A stretch of DNA of 64,000 bases from Streptomyces gossypii (GCF_025165795.1 NZ_JAJAGO010000009.1:1-64000), one strand, 5' to 3'. Shown: positions 17,160-25,744, counted from the first letter of the stretch. Program-made: numbers and translations. Notes: a model not told the origin generated them from the sequence alone.

Positions 17160-17992
17160 GCTTCAGCTCCCTGGGGGCCGGATTCCTTGTCGGTTCGGGG
17201 TGCGTCGCCGTCCGTGGGGGACCGGTCGCGGACCTTCGCGAGATAGCTGTAGACGGAGGCGCGGGAGATGCCGAGCCGGGAGGCAACCTGCCGGGCGGCG
17301 CCGCGTACGGCGAACACCCCGTGCTCGTGCAGGCTGCCGAACAGCTCGAGCCGTTCCGCCCGGCTCAGGCCAGTCCACGGCTTGTTCTGCCGCAGCAGGT
17401 GGGCGTCGACGATCGCGTCCACCACGGTGTCCACGTCGTCGCCGAAGGTGGTGGTCGGCGCGGCGGCGACCGGGCTCGCGACACCCGCGAGCCCGCCGAT
17501 GAGGGCATGGGCCTGGTTGACCGCGGTGACGTCGAGGTTCACGCACAGCGCCCCGAACACCGCGCCTGCGGAATCACGCAGCACCATCGTGGAGGACTTG
17601 ACGAGGCTCCCGTCCTGGGTGCGGGTGAGGTAGTTCAGCTCGTCGGACGCGTCGTCGCCCCGGGCGAGCAGGCCCATCCCGATCTCGCTCATCGACCCGC
17701 CGACACTGCGCCCGGTGACCGATCCCGCGAGGGCGACCACGGAGTGCTCGGGGCGGCGGAAGTCATGGACCACCGCCTCGCAGAACGGCCCCAGGGTCGC
17801 GACGATCCCGTCGACGACGGGGGCCAGTGCGTCGATGATCGCGTCCTGCTCTTGCTTCCGCGCCCGCTGCTGTCCCTGTTTCTGCTCCGGCTCCGGCTCC
17901 TGCCCCCGCCGCCCGGTCGGCACGCCGTGCGTCTCCGCCACTTCTGCCGCCACCCCCGTCACGTTGGCCACGCCGGTCGCCCGGAGCAGCAT
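17156..17992 (-). CDS. YheO/DauR-like PAS-HTH transcriptional regulator
   Basis: A 278-aa regulator. Residues about 48-165 are a YheO-type PAS domain (DALAPVVDGIVATLGPFCEA, then GSLVKSSTMVLRD and VFGALCVNLDVT), and residues about 215-260 form the family's helix-turn-helix (GAARQVASRLGISRASVYSY). DauR of this family controls D-amino-acid catabolism in Pseudomonas. The first 45 residues are low-complexity. It is cotranscribed with the hydroxy-amino-acid dehydratase, which suggests that it senses that amino acid. The ATG at 17992 has no ribosome-binding site and follows a -10-like element by only 11 nt, so the mRNA may be nearly leaderless. A palindrome overlaps the promoter. Confidence 0.87.
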   Translation of the reverse strand: MLLRATGVANVTGVAAEVAETHGVPTGRRGQEPEPEQKQGQQRARKQEQDAIIDALAPVVDGIVATLGPFCEAVVHDFRRPEHSVVALAGSVTGRSVGGSMSEIGMGLLARGDDASDELNYLTRTQDGSLVKSSTMVLRDSAGAVFGALCVNLDVTAVNQAHALIGGLAGVASPVAAAPTTTFGDDVDTVVDAIVDAHLLRQNKPWTGLSRAERLELFGSLHEHGVFAVRGAARQVASRLGISRASVYSYLAKVRDRSPTDGDAPRTDKESGPQGAEA

Positions 17993-18003
17993 GCTGGACT
18001 CAG

Positions 18004-18031
18004 AGTATATGCACTGGACTAAAAGTCCAGT
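18004..18031 (-). promoter_or_regulatory. promoter and 19-bp operator-like palindrome of the regulator-dehydratase operon
   Basis: ACTGGACTAAAAGTCCAGT at 18013-18031 has perfect 8-bp arms around a 3-nt spacer. On the minus strand the -10-like TATACT is at 18004-18009, 11 nt before the ATG. A further TGGACT half-site occurs at 17995-18000. The arrangement suits autorepression by the adjacent regulator. The assignment is by position only. Confidence 0.6.
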
Positions 18032-18076
18032 CCGTCGGTCCGTCGGTCCGCCGGGCAGGGACCGGAGAAGCGCCGG

Positions 18077-18700
18077 TCAGTCCCGGGGAAGGAAGGCGGT
18101 CAGGACGGTACGGATATCGGGCTCGGGGTCGAACCCCTCCGTAGGCATGCCGATCTGGTGTAGCAGCAACCCGTCCAGATAGTCGTACAGGCTTCGGCAG
18201 TGCGCCTGCGGCGTGGGCGAGCCCAGCTCCCGCAGCCATTCCGCTCCCCATCGGGTCAGCGACTCCCGCCCACGTGTGAGCGGGTCACGGAGGGAGGGGC
18301 GGGCGACGGCTTCCAGGAGGAGCGCGTACCGGGCGGTTGTGCGCGCCCGGCCCGGCCCGAGCAAATGCAGGACGACGCGGGCGAGCGCTGCCGCGAGCGC
18401 CTCCGAGCCCTGCTGGGACCCCCGTGCCGCCTGCGCCCCCTGCGCGCCCGCCTCCCCCTCCGTGCCTCCCGCACCCTGCCACCCGGGGCCGCTGAACACT
18501 TCCCAGTCCCGCTGGTCGAGCAGCACCATGTGGGCGACGACCCCGTCCACCAGGGCGTCCCGGGTGCGGAAGTGGTTGGACGTGGTGCCTGCCGGCACGC
18601 CCGCGGCTCCGTCCACCGCCTGGTAGGTCAGCCTGCGCAGCCCGCCGGAACCCAGCACCTCCATCGCCGCGTCCAGAACCTCGTCCCGCCTGCCCGGCAT
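18077..18700 (-). CDS. TetR/AcrR-family transcriptional regulator
   Basis: A 207-aa regulator. Residues about 3-55 form the TetR helix-turn-helix (RRDEVLDAAMEVLGSGGLRR, YQAVDGAAGVPAGTTSNHFR); the rest is a helical ligand-binding domain with a Gly/Ala/Gln-rich insert near 95-120. ATG 18700 is the best start, with GGAGG about 9 nt upstream; a longer reading would add basic, unconserved residues. It is divergent from a flavin monooxygenase gene and probably represses it; the 77-bp gap holds a small palindrome. Confidence 0.88.
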   Translation of the reverse strand: MPGRRDEVLDAAMEVLGSGGLRRLTYQAVDGAAGVPAGTTSNHFRTRDALVDGVVAHMVLLDQRDWEVFSGPGWQGAGGTEGEAGAQGAQAARGSQQGSEALAAALARVVLHLLGPGRARTTARYALLLEAVARPSLRDPLTRGRESLTRWGAEWLRELGSPTPQAHCRSLYDYLDGLLLHQIGMPTEGFDPEPDIRTVLTAFLPRD

Positions 18701-18752
18701 TCGTACTCTCCTCCGCCTCTGGGATTGCTTACGGGGTCCATACCGGCCGGGC

Positions 18753-18767
18753 ACTACAAATATAGTA
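18753..18767. promoter_or_regulatory. candidate TetR operator overlapping the monooxygenase promoter
   Basis: CTACAAATATAGTAG has outer arms CTAC / GTAG that pair perfectly. The -10-like TATAGT (18761-18766) is inside it and ends 11 nt before the monooxygenase ATG, implying a leader of only a few nucleotides. A/T-rich character stands out from the surroundings. Confidence 0.5.
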
Positions 18768-18777
18768 GCCTGGAGGT

Positions 18778-19854
18778 ATGGCCAAGTCAGCGATTATCGT
18801 CGGAGGCGGCATCGGCGGGCTCGCCGCCGCGCTTCACCTGCGCGCCCGCGACTGGGACGTCGAGGTGCGAGAACGCGCCGCCGGGCTGCCCCGGACCGGC
18901 ACCGCCCTCGGCATCTGGCCCAGCGCCCTGCACGCCCTCGACAGCATCGGAGTCGGCGCCACCGTCCGCACCCTCGGCCGTGCCCAGACGGGCGGCGGCT
19001 TCGTACGAGCCGACGGCAGCCGGATCGCGGACGTCGACGTCGACGCGATGGAACGCCACCACGGCGACCCCATGTACCTCATCTCCCGCGCGCCTCTGCT
19101 GCACGCCCTCGCCGCCCCGCTGGAGCAGGACGGCGCCATCCGCTTCGGCGAGCAGGTGACCGACGTCCGCGAACTGACCGGGTACGACGTGGTGATCGCC
19201 GCCGACGGCATCAACAGCCAGGCCCGCACCACCCTGTTCGGCAGCGAGTACGGCACCCGGTACACCGGTGTGACCTCCTGGCGCGGCATCGTGGACGGCG
19301 ACACCTCGCGCGTCGTGGAGACCTGGGGTACCGCTGCCCGCTTCGGCGTCACTCCGCACACGGCGGGACGTACCAACTGGTTCGCCTGCGTCCGCGCCCC
19401 CGAACACGCTCCCGCCCCGGGCGGCGACCTCGCCACCCTGCGCACCCGCTTCGGCCACTGGCACCCGGGCGTCCGCCGCGTCCTGGACGAGCTCGACAAC
19501 GAAGGCGGAGCCGGCGTGCTCCGCCACGACCTCCACGATCTCGCCCGGCCGCTGCCCAGCTACGTCAGTGGACACACTGCCCTCATCGGCGACGCGGCCC
19601 ACGCGATGACACCCGCCCTGGGACGGGGCGCCTGCGAGGCGCTGATCGACGGTGTCACCCTGGCCCGCGCACTGACCACGCACGACGCGGTGGGCGACGC
19701 GCTGACTGCCTACGACGCGCAGCGCCGCCGCACCACCCAGTGGATGGCCCGCGCCTCCCGGCTGCTGAACCAGCTGGTGCACACGCCCGGCGCGGCGCCC
19801 CTGCGCAACGCGGCGATGCGGGTGGCCCTTGCGGTGAGCCGCCCGCCCGGGTGA
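18778..19854 (+). CDS. FAD-dependent monooxygenase (aromatic hydroxylase family)
   Basis: A 358-aa group A flavoprotein monooxygenase. The dinucleotide-binding motif is SAIIVGGGIGGLAAALHLRA at residues 4-23, the DG motif is DVVIAADGINSQAR near 140, and the second FAD motif is ALIGDAAHAMTPALGRGACE near 265. The enzyme would hydroxylate a small, probably aromatic substrate with NAD(P)H and oxygen in the cytoplasm. The divergent TetR gene likely controls it. Substrate is unknown; kynurenine- or salicylate-type hydroxylation are possible within the family. GGAGG lies only one nucleotide before the ATG, so translation may depend on a near-leaderless transcript. Confidence 0.9.
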   Translation: MAKSAIIVGGGIGGLAAALHLRARDWDVEVRERAAGLPRTGTALGIWPSALHALDSIGVGATVRTLGRAQTGGGFVRADGSRIADVDVDAMERHHGDPMYLISRAPLLHALAAPLEQDGAIRFGEQVTDVRELTGYDVVIAADGINSQARTTLFGSEYGTRYTGVTSWRGIVDGDTSRVVETWGTAARFGVTPHTAGRTNWFACVRAPEHAPAPGGDLATLRTRFGHWHPGVRRVLDELDNEGGAGVLRHDLHDLARPLPSYVSGHTALIGDAAHAMTPALGRGACEALIDGVTLARALTTHDAVGDALTAYDAQRRRTTQWMARASRLLNQLVHTPGAAPLRNAAMRVALAVSRPPG

Positions 19855-19947
19855 GCGACTCCTTCACAGCCGACACCACTGGTCCGCAACGTCGTTGATC
19901 ACCTCGGCCGGGCGATGCCCGGAGCGACGTGACGACGGAGGCATGGC

Positions 19948-20394
19948 GTGGGGGTCGGTTTGCGTTCGGCGATCCTGGATTTCGTCGGAGACGAGGGCGA
20001 AGGCCCAGGCGGCGGCCCCGGCAGCCGCGGCCCCGGCAGCGACCTGGGAGGGATGAAGTCCGACAGAGAGCTGTGGACTTCGGCATCCGAGGGCGTCAAC
20101 TCCCTGCACCAAAGCCTGAAGCGGGCCACCGCCCAGCTGGACGAGCAACAGGCCGGGCTCGGCGCGGGCACAGCCCCCGTCACCGGACTCACCAGCGGCA
20201 CAGCCCAGTTGGCGGCCTACCGGTCCTGGGAACGGTACCTGCGCCTGCTCGGCCGCGAATGCGCCGAACTGACCGGCAAGTTGCACAAGGCGGGCAACGA
20301 CCACTACAAGAACGACCAAGCGACAGGACACGCGTTCGCGGAACAGCTGACCAGACCCGAACACCCCCGCAGGGGCGGTGACCGGGGATGGTGA
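19948..20394 (+). CDS. WXG100/ESX-like small helical protein
   Basis: A 148-aa protein with a Gly/Ser-rich N terminus and a helical body. The helix-turn-helix around AAYRSWERYLRLLGRECAEL carries the W and flanking pattern of WXG100-type proteins. Such proteins are typically partners or secretion chaperones of larger ESX-associated toxins or hydrolases. It overlaps the DUF1023 hydrolase gene by 7 nt, so both are made together. GTG 19948 is chosen because GGAGG is 6 nt upstream. The WXG assignment is by pattern and position, not by a profile search. Confidence 0.65.
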   Translation: MGVGLRSAILDFVGDEGEGPGGGPGSRGPGSDLGGMKSDRELWTSASEGVNSLHQSLKRATAQLDEQQAGLGAGTAPVTGLTSGTAQLAAYRSWERYLRLLGRECAELTGKLHKAGNDHYKNDQATGHAFAEQLTRPEHPRRGGDRGW

Positions 20395-22142
20395 GCTACC
20401 GGACGCTGCGCGACCTTCAGCCGTCCCGCTTCGAACAGGCGGCGGACGGCTACCACGAGGTCAGCAGCGCGGCCCGCGAGGCGAAGGACCACCTGTCCCA
20501 CCAGATCGTCGCCAAGGCGTTCGAAATGTCGGCCGACGGGCTGCTCGGCGAGGGCGCCACCGCGGCCCGGACCCGACTCACCCGGCTCGCCGAGAACCTC
20601 CACTACACACAGGTCGAATGCGGCCTGCTCAGCGCGGCACTGAACGGGCTCGCCGCAGAACTCCGGGCGGCAAAGACGAAGCTCACAACAGCCGAGGAGG
20701 AAGCGGAGAACGCGGGCTTCCAGGTCGACGAGAAGGACGGCTCCGTGAGCTGGACGTCGGAGAAATCCCCCTTCACCGCGCTCCGGGGCGTGACCGGCCA
20801 GGACAGTTGGGTACCGCTTGCCGCCCCGGATTCGGACCGGGTGAAAGCCCAGGCATTCGCGGACCGCATCGGCGACGCACTCGCAGACGCGACGGAAGCC
20901 GACAGGCGCTGGGCACCGAAACTCCGGCGCCTGAAGGCCCAGAACGATCTGACCGTGAGCAGCGGCGACTGGTCAGACGTCCACGGCGACCAACGCGCGG
21001 TCCAGTCCATCGCGGGGGAATACCTCGACAAGGGCGCCATTCCGAAGGGCAACGACCCGGAGCGCAACGCCGAATGGTGGCAGAGCCTCTCTGCTCAGCA
21101 GAAGGCCGACTACGCCTCCCTCTACCCCGCCTCCATCGGCTCCCTCGACGGCCTCCCCGCCGACATCCGCGACGAGGCGAACCGCACGGTCCTCGCCCAG
21201 AAGAAGGGCCACTACGAGACGGCCCTAGCAGCGATCCCACCCAAACCCACCGGCCTCTACGCCCACCCGGGCGGCTCCCAAAGCCGCGACTGGCGCGAAC
21301 AACAAGATGCGCGGCGCGCATGGGAGGAAAAATACGGCGACAAGAAGGCCCGCCTCGAATCCGCCCTCAGAGGGATGGACGCCATCGAAAACCGCTTCGC
21401 GAGAACAGGTCAAGACGGCCTCCCCGAAGCTTATCTTTTGGGGTTTGACGTCGAGGGTGAGGGGCGTGGCAGGGTGATCATCGCCAATGGCAACCCGGAT
21501 ACCGCTGACCATACCGCAGTCTATGTCCCCGGAACGGGCGCTGGCCTCGGAAACATCCATGGGGACATCAACCGTGGCGAAACGCTGTGGAGGTCGAGCG
21601 ATGCACTTGCGCCTGACAGCGATGTATCGACTATCACTTGGTTGGATTATAGGCCCCCGGAAGATGTTCCGCACGCCGGTTCCGGAAGCTACGCAGCGGC
21701 TGGCGGCCCAAGGCTGAACGATTTCCTTCAGTCGACCGCAACTGCCCAGGGCGGCGCAGACGCGAGCCACACCACAGTCGTCGGTCACAGCTATGGAACG
21801 ACCACTGTCGGCGAAGGATCGAAGCAAGGAAAACTCGCCGCCGACGACATTGTTGCTGTTGCCAGTCCCGGGATGCAGGTGCCTCACTCTGAGGCCTTGG
21901 ACACGGGAAGCGAGCACACCTGGACCATGACTGCGCGCGATGACGACCTTGTCGGCCTCGGTGGCCGCCTGTCGGGCTTGGGAGAGGGCGGAGTCATTCC
22001 CAGTGATGAGAGGTTCGGTGCTCAGCGCATGCAGACAGATACATTGGGACATAGTGGTTATTGGGATTCTGGGTCGACGAGTCTTGAGAATCAGTCCAAC
22101 GTCATCGTTGGGGAGTATGGAAGAGTGGTCAGGGGTGATTAA
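20388..22142 (+). CDS. DUF1023 alpha/beta-hydrolase with N-terminal helical domain
   Basis: A 584-aa protein. Residues 1-150 are helical and WXG-like (ARTRLTRLAENLHYTQVECG). A linker rich in charged helices follows. From about 330 the DUF1023 alpha/beta-hydrolase domain begins (GRVIIANGNPDTADHTAVYV; PGTGAGLGNI), with nucleophile serine 467 in VVGHSYGTTT and a candidate histidine in DTLGHSGYWD near the C terminus. Substrate unknown; family members are lipase/esterase-like. The last third of the gene uses more A/T-ending codons than neighbours. A small lipoprotein-like gene overlaps its end, giving a three-gene module that recalls effector-immunity layouts. Confidence 0.85.
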   Translation: MVSYRTLRDLQPSRFEQAADGYHEVSSAAREAKDHLSHQIVAKAFEMSADGLLGEGATAARTRLTRLAENLHYTQVECGLLSAALNGLAAELRAAKTKLTTAEEEAENAGFQVDEKDGSVSWTSEKSPFTALRGVTGQDSWVPLAAPDSDRVKAQAFADRIGDALADATEADRRWAPKLRRLKAQNDLTVSSGDWSDVHGDQRAVQSIAGEYLDKGAIPKGNDPERNAEWWQSLSAQQKADYASLYPASIGSLDGLPADIRDEANRTVLAQKKGHYETALAAIPPKPTGLYAHPGGSQSRDWREQQDARRAWEEKYGDKKARLESALRGMDAIENRFARTGQDGLPEAYLLGFDVEGEGRGRVIIANGNPDTADHTAVYVPGTGAGLGNIHGDINRGETLWRSSDALAPDSDVSTITWLDYRPPEDVPHAGSGSYAAAGGPRLNDFLQSTATAQGGADASHTTVVGHSYGTTTVGEGSKQGKLAADDIVAVASPGMQVPHSEALDTGSEHTWTMTARDDDLVGLGGRLSGLGEGGVIPSDERFGAQRMQTDTLGHSGYWDSGSTSLENQSNVIVGEYGRVVRGD

Positions 22143-22698
22143 GTGCTGCCACAGATATCCATCGGCCAGCAGGTTCGCGAAGCTGGCAGTCAGCATCTCC
22201 CTTTTGTCTTCGATTGGATGCGCCGTCATGAGCGAAGAGGAACCTAAGCTGCCCTATAAACCTCAAGTGCGTGAGGTGGAAGCGGGTAAAAGTGTGACCA
22301 GGAAAATTTCCAGCGAACTCCTCGATATGGCTGGAATCAAGGGGAAGGTCACTGATTCTGGACCCGGCATTGCAGTGTGTGAGGATGTGGATCCGAACTT
22401 CCGGGAGTACTATATTGTCCGGCATCCGTGGTCGATTTACGGCATTTCGAATAGAGCTCTGGAGCAAGGTATGCAGAACTTCAGAAAGGGACTGCCAGGG
22501 CATGGCTGGACAATCACAAAAGACGGGCCAGCGCGATCACGAAACGAAGACCCGGAGATCTTCGCCGAGAATAAAGGAGAAAAACATGCGGTGCACATTA
22601 TCTGGCATAGGACAGGTGCAAACAGGAAGCCGCTCATTCATGTGAACCTCGTGTCGGAGTGCTATAAACGTTCCATCCGAGGCGGCGAGCAACATTGA
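22117..22698 (+). CDS. putative lipoprotein, unknown function
   Basis: Unrecognised 193-aa protein. Residues about 18-35 form a short hydrophobic signal (RFAKLAVSISLLSSIGC) ending in a lipobox-like SIGC, so the mature protein may be lipid-anchored outside the membrane. The remaining part has a beta-rich look (FREYYIVRHPWSIYGIS; HAVHIIWHRTG; LIHVNLVSECYKR). Codon use is clearly unlike the surrounding genes, with many ATT, AAA, AGA and TAT codons. It overlaps the DUF1023 gene by 26 nt at ATG 22117; GTG 22135 would also serve, keeping the signal peptide. Position suggests a partner or immunity-like role for the hydrolase, which is inference only. Confidence 0.6.
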   Translation: MEEWSGVIKCCHRYPSASRFAKLAVSISLLSSIGCAVMSEEEPKLPYKPQVREVEAGKSVTRKISSELLDMAGIKGKVTDSGPGIAVCEDVDPNFREYYIVRHPWSIYGISNRALEQGMQNFRKGLPGHGWTITKDGPARSRNEDPEIFAENKGEKHAVHIIWHRTGANRKPLIHVNLVSECYKRSIRGGEQH

Positions 22699-22719
22699 TG
22701 ATTGGCCCGATTCGTGGGC

Positions 22720-24300
22720 CTACGTCGACTGATCCGGGCGGTGACGTCGCCCAGCGTCAGAGAAGATGCGCTGGCCAGGGGTGAGCACCCCGTGAGGATC
22801 GTAGCGGTGCTTCGCGGCGCGAAAGGCGGGCCACGTGGGGCCGAAGTGGGTGGGCCAGTCGTGGGGGTGGGTGGGGATGGAGCCCACCGGATACCGTTTG
22901 CCGCAATGGTCGCGGACCGCTTCGTACGCGGTGCGGTTGGCCGCGAGGAGACGCCGCACCGTGGCGTGGTCGTCCGGAGGACACGCGCGCAGGACGGCCA
23001 GCAGGTAGGGCGTCGGGTCGTGCGGGGGCATGCGCAGCAACTCCGTGTGGAGGCGCTTGCGTTGCAGGGGGTAGAGGAGGACGACGCCGCCCGGTCCGAC
23101 GTCGTCGGGGGTGAGATCGCGCAGGATGTCCCCGGCCAGGGACTCCGTGGCGTCGCCGGGGAGCAGGAGGTTCAGCCAGGGGTGCGCGTAGTCCCAGAGC
23201 CCGGATTCCTTCTGTTCGGTGAATACGGGCCCGAGCCGGTCCAGGAAGCTGTAGTAGTCGAGGTCCTCGGTTTCCTTGCCCGCCGGGTCGAAGCGCAGGC
23301 CGTGCAGCAGCAGTTCGTCGTCCGGCTCGGGCCCGGCGGGTGGGCCGTAGGCGACGGCTTCCAGAAGGTAGGTGCGGTACGCGCCGGTGTCGTCAGCCGC
23401 GATCTGGCCCTCCACGTACGAGAAGCGGCGTTGTTCGACAAGTAGCCGCTGGTCTGCCAGGAAGGTGCCCAGGTCGGTGTATGGCAGGAGGTAGTGCCGT
23501 ACGGTCCGGGGCGCGCGGACGAGGCGGAGTGTGGCGGAGACGATGATGGCGCATTGGCCGAGCCCGGCGCGGACCGCGTCGAACAGGTCGCGGTGCCGGG
23601 TGGGTGAGCAGCGCACCAGTTCTCCGGCTCCCGTGACGACCTGGAGTTCGGTCACGGTGTCGGTCTGGGCGCCGTGCTGGTGGGTCTGGCCGCCGAGTCC
23701 GCCGACGGAGAGGGTGCCGCCGACGGAGAGTTCCAGGTAGTCGGTGAAGACGGGCGGTGTGAGCCCTGATGCCAGCGTTGCCTTGGTGACGTCGCTCCAT
23801 TTGGCGCCCGCGCCGACCGTCACGGTGCCGTGCCCCGCCGAACCGTGCCCCGCCGAACCGTGCCGCACCGGGCCGATGTCCGCGAGGGGTGAGGTCTTGA
23901 TGACGAGGCCCGCTTCCGTCTGGGCCTGGCCGTGTGTCGCGTGTGCCTGCCCGCGCGGGGCGACGGGGATCCGGTGCCTGCCGCAGTAGCGGACCATGGT
24001 GACGATGTCGTCGACCGAGCCGGGCCGCAGCACGGCGGCGGGTGTCCGGTGGACGATGTGGCCGAAATCGTCGGCTGCGGCGGCGCGTGCGGCGTCGTCG
24101 GTGTGGAGGGTGCCGTCCAGCGGCGGGACTGCCTCCCAGGGCGGGCTGCCGCCGTGACTGGCGCCGCCGCTGTCCCGGTCGGTGGCCCAGGCGCGGGCCG
24201 ACGGGTGGAAACCCGTCACCACCGCTCCGGCCGCTCCGGCGACTCCAGCAAGTCCGGCCAGGCTGTTGAGCGCGGTACGTCGGGTCGGCTGCGGGCGCAT
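22720..24300 (-). CDS. Tat-exported FAD-linked oxidase, cytokinin-dehydrogenase-like
   Basis: A 526-aa flavoprotein. The N terminus MRPQPTRRTALNSLAGLAG is a twin-arginine signal, so it is exported folded. The PCMH-type FAD domain shows VAPRGQAHATHGQAQT near 110, where the histidine after GQA sits where plant cytokinin dehydrogenases attach FAD (GHS...NGQA), and LSVGGTLSVGGLGGQ near 185. The C-terminal half has the Cytokin-bind pattern: VVLLYPLQRKRL, PYLLAVLRACPP, and the end motif HRYDPHGVLTPGQRIF. Cytokinin dehydrogenases cleave the side chain from adenine-type plant hormones. Substrate identity is inferred from family resemblance. Start ATG has GAGAGGA about 8 nt upstream. Confidence 0.85.
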   Translation of the reverse strand: MRPQPTRRTALNSLAGLAGVAGAAGAVVTGFHPSARAWATDRDSGGASHGGSPPWEAVPPLDGTLHTDDAARAAAADDFGHIVHRTPAAVLRPGSVDDIVTMVRYCGRHRIPVAPRGQAHATHGQAQTEAGLVIKTSPLADIGPVRHGSAGHGSAGHGTVTVGAGAKWSDVTKATLASGLTPPVFTDYLELSVGGTLSVGGLGGQTHQHGAQTDTVTELQVVTGAGELVRCSPTRHRDLFDAVRAGLGQCAIIVSATLRLVRAPRTVRHYLLPYTDLGTFLADQRLLVEQRRFSYVEGQIAADDTGAYRTYLLEAVAYGPPAGPEPDDELLLHGLRFDPAGKETEDLDYYSFLDRLGPVFTEQKESGLWDYAHPWLNLLLPGDATESLAGDILRDLTPDDVGPGGVVLLYPLQRKRLHTELLRMPPHDPTPYLLAVLRACPPDDHATVRRLLAANRTAYEAVRDHCGKRYPVGSIPTHPHDWPTHFGPTWPAFRAAKHRYDPHGVLTPGQRIFSDAGRRHRPDQST

Positions 24301-24477
24301 GGCGCGGTCCTCTCGGCGGCGGGCCGTGGCAGAGCCTGAGACGTTACGCAGGGTGGGCGGCCGTGTGGGCGTGCGCGCCGCCCGGTCATCCGTTCGGCAG
24401 CGGCGGCCCACCCGTCCGGCCGATGCGGGTCCGCACGGTCTCCCGAGGCGAACGGCCCGACATGTAACGATATCGCC

Positions 24478-25686
24478 GTGAATCAAACCGGCGGCCGGAT
24501 GAGACTGGAAACGCAGTATGAGGGCGGCGCGGTGACGCCGCTGGAGCTGTACTTCGACTTGGTGTTCGTGTTCGCACTCACCGGGGTCACCGCGTTCATG
24601 GCCGAGGACCTGTCCTGGCACGGGATGCTGCGCGGCGCGCTGATCTTCGGGCTGCTGTGGTGGAGCTGGGTGTGCTACGCGTGGGTCGGCAACGTGGTCC
24701 GCGCGGACGAGGGGGTCGCCCGGCTGGCCATGCTCACCGGGATGACGGTCATGTTCGTGCTCGCGCTGAGCATTCCGGAGGCGTTCGAGGACGGCCCCGG
24801 CGGCCTGCACGGGCCGGTGGTCATGGCCGTCTGCTACTTCCTGTTCCGCGCCGTGCACATCGTGCTGTTCTGGTTCATCGCCGCCGGAGATCGCGGGCTG
24901 CGCGGCCAGCTGCTGCGCCTGTTGCCGTCGATGCTGTCGGCGACCACGCTGCTGCTGTTCGCGGCGGGGACCCACGGCACGGTGCAGACGGTGCTGTGGG
25001 CGGCGGCGCTGGTGGCCGACTATCTGGGCAACTACCTGGGCGGAGCCCGTGGCTGGCGGATCCGCTCGGCCCGGCACTTCGCCGAGCGGCACGGGCTCAT
25101 CCTGATCATCGCGCTGGGCGAGTCGATCGTGGCCATCAGCGTCGGGATGGCCGAGCGGCCCATCTCCTGGCCGATCGTGGTTGCCGCGGTGCTCGGGCTG
25201 ACGCTGGCCTCATCCCTGTGGTGGTCCTACTTCGACGTGACTTCGCTGCTCGCCGAACAGGCTTTCTCCAGCACCCCGGTGGCCGAGCGGCCCCGGCTGG
25301 CGCGGGACGCCTACAGCTATCTGCATCTGCCCCTGATCGGCGGTGTGGTGCTGCTCGCGCTGGGGTTGAAGAAGGTGCTGGAGTACGTCGGTGACACGGA
25401 GCACCATGACCTCGCCGACCCGCTGAAGGGCATCGGCCTCTTCGCGCTGACGGTGGGGGTTGTGCTGTATCTGCTGGCGCATGTGGTGTTCAAGTGGCGG
25501 GTGCTGCACGTACTCAACGTGGAGCGTGGCGTGCTGGCCGTCGCGCTGCTGTCGATGCTGCTGATCGGACCGCATATCCCGGCGCTGGCCTCGCTCGGGG
25601 TGCTTGCGGCGGCGATGGCCGGGCTGGTGGTGTTCGAGACCGCCCGTTTCGCTGAGGCCCGCGAGCGGATCCGCCACGCGCATTGA
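24478..25686 (+). CDS. low temperature requirement protein A (LtrA) family membrane protein
   Basis: A 402-aa integral membrane protein with roughly ten to twelve hydrophobic segments. Diagnostic LtrA sequences are VTPLELYFDLVFVFALTGVT at residues 19-38, WWSWVCYAWVGN near 61 and HGLILIIALGESIVAI near 205. LtrA was named in Listeria for growth in the cold; the molecular activity is not established. It is transcribed alone, divergently from the oxidase gene and convergently with argS. GTG 24478 has no obvious binding site; the ATG encoding the M of RMRLETQ (7 codons later) is an alternative. Confidence 0.9.
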   Translation: MNQTGGRMRLETQYEGGAVTPLELYFDLVFVFALTGVTAFMAEDLSWHGMLRGALIFGLLWWSWVCYAWVGNVVRADEGVARLAMLTGMTVMFVLALSIPEAFEDGPGGLHGPVVMAVCYFLFRAVHIVLFWFIAAGDRGLRGQLLRLLPSMLSATTLLLFAAGTHGTVQTVLWAAALVADYLGNYLGGARGWRIRSARHFAERHGLILIIALGESIVAISVGMAERPISWPIVVAAVLGLTLASSLWWSYFDVTSLLAEQAFSSTPVAERPRLARDAYSYLHLPLIGGVVLLALGLKKVLEYVGDTEHHDLADPLKGIGLFALTVGVVLYLLAHVVFKWRVLHVLNVERGVLAVALLSMLLIGPHIPALASLGVLAAAMAGLVVFETARFAEARERIRHAH

Positions 25687-25744
25687 GCCGTCCGGCGGAG
25701 CAGATCAGATGGCCGGTGTGGCCCGGGTCGTCTTCGAGTGCGCC

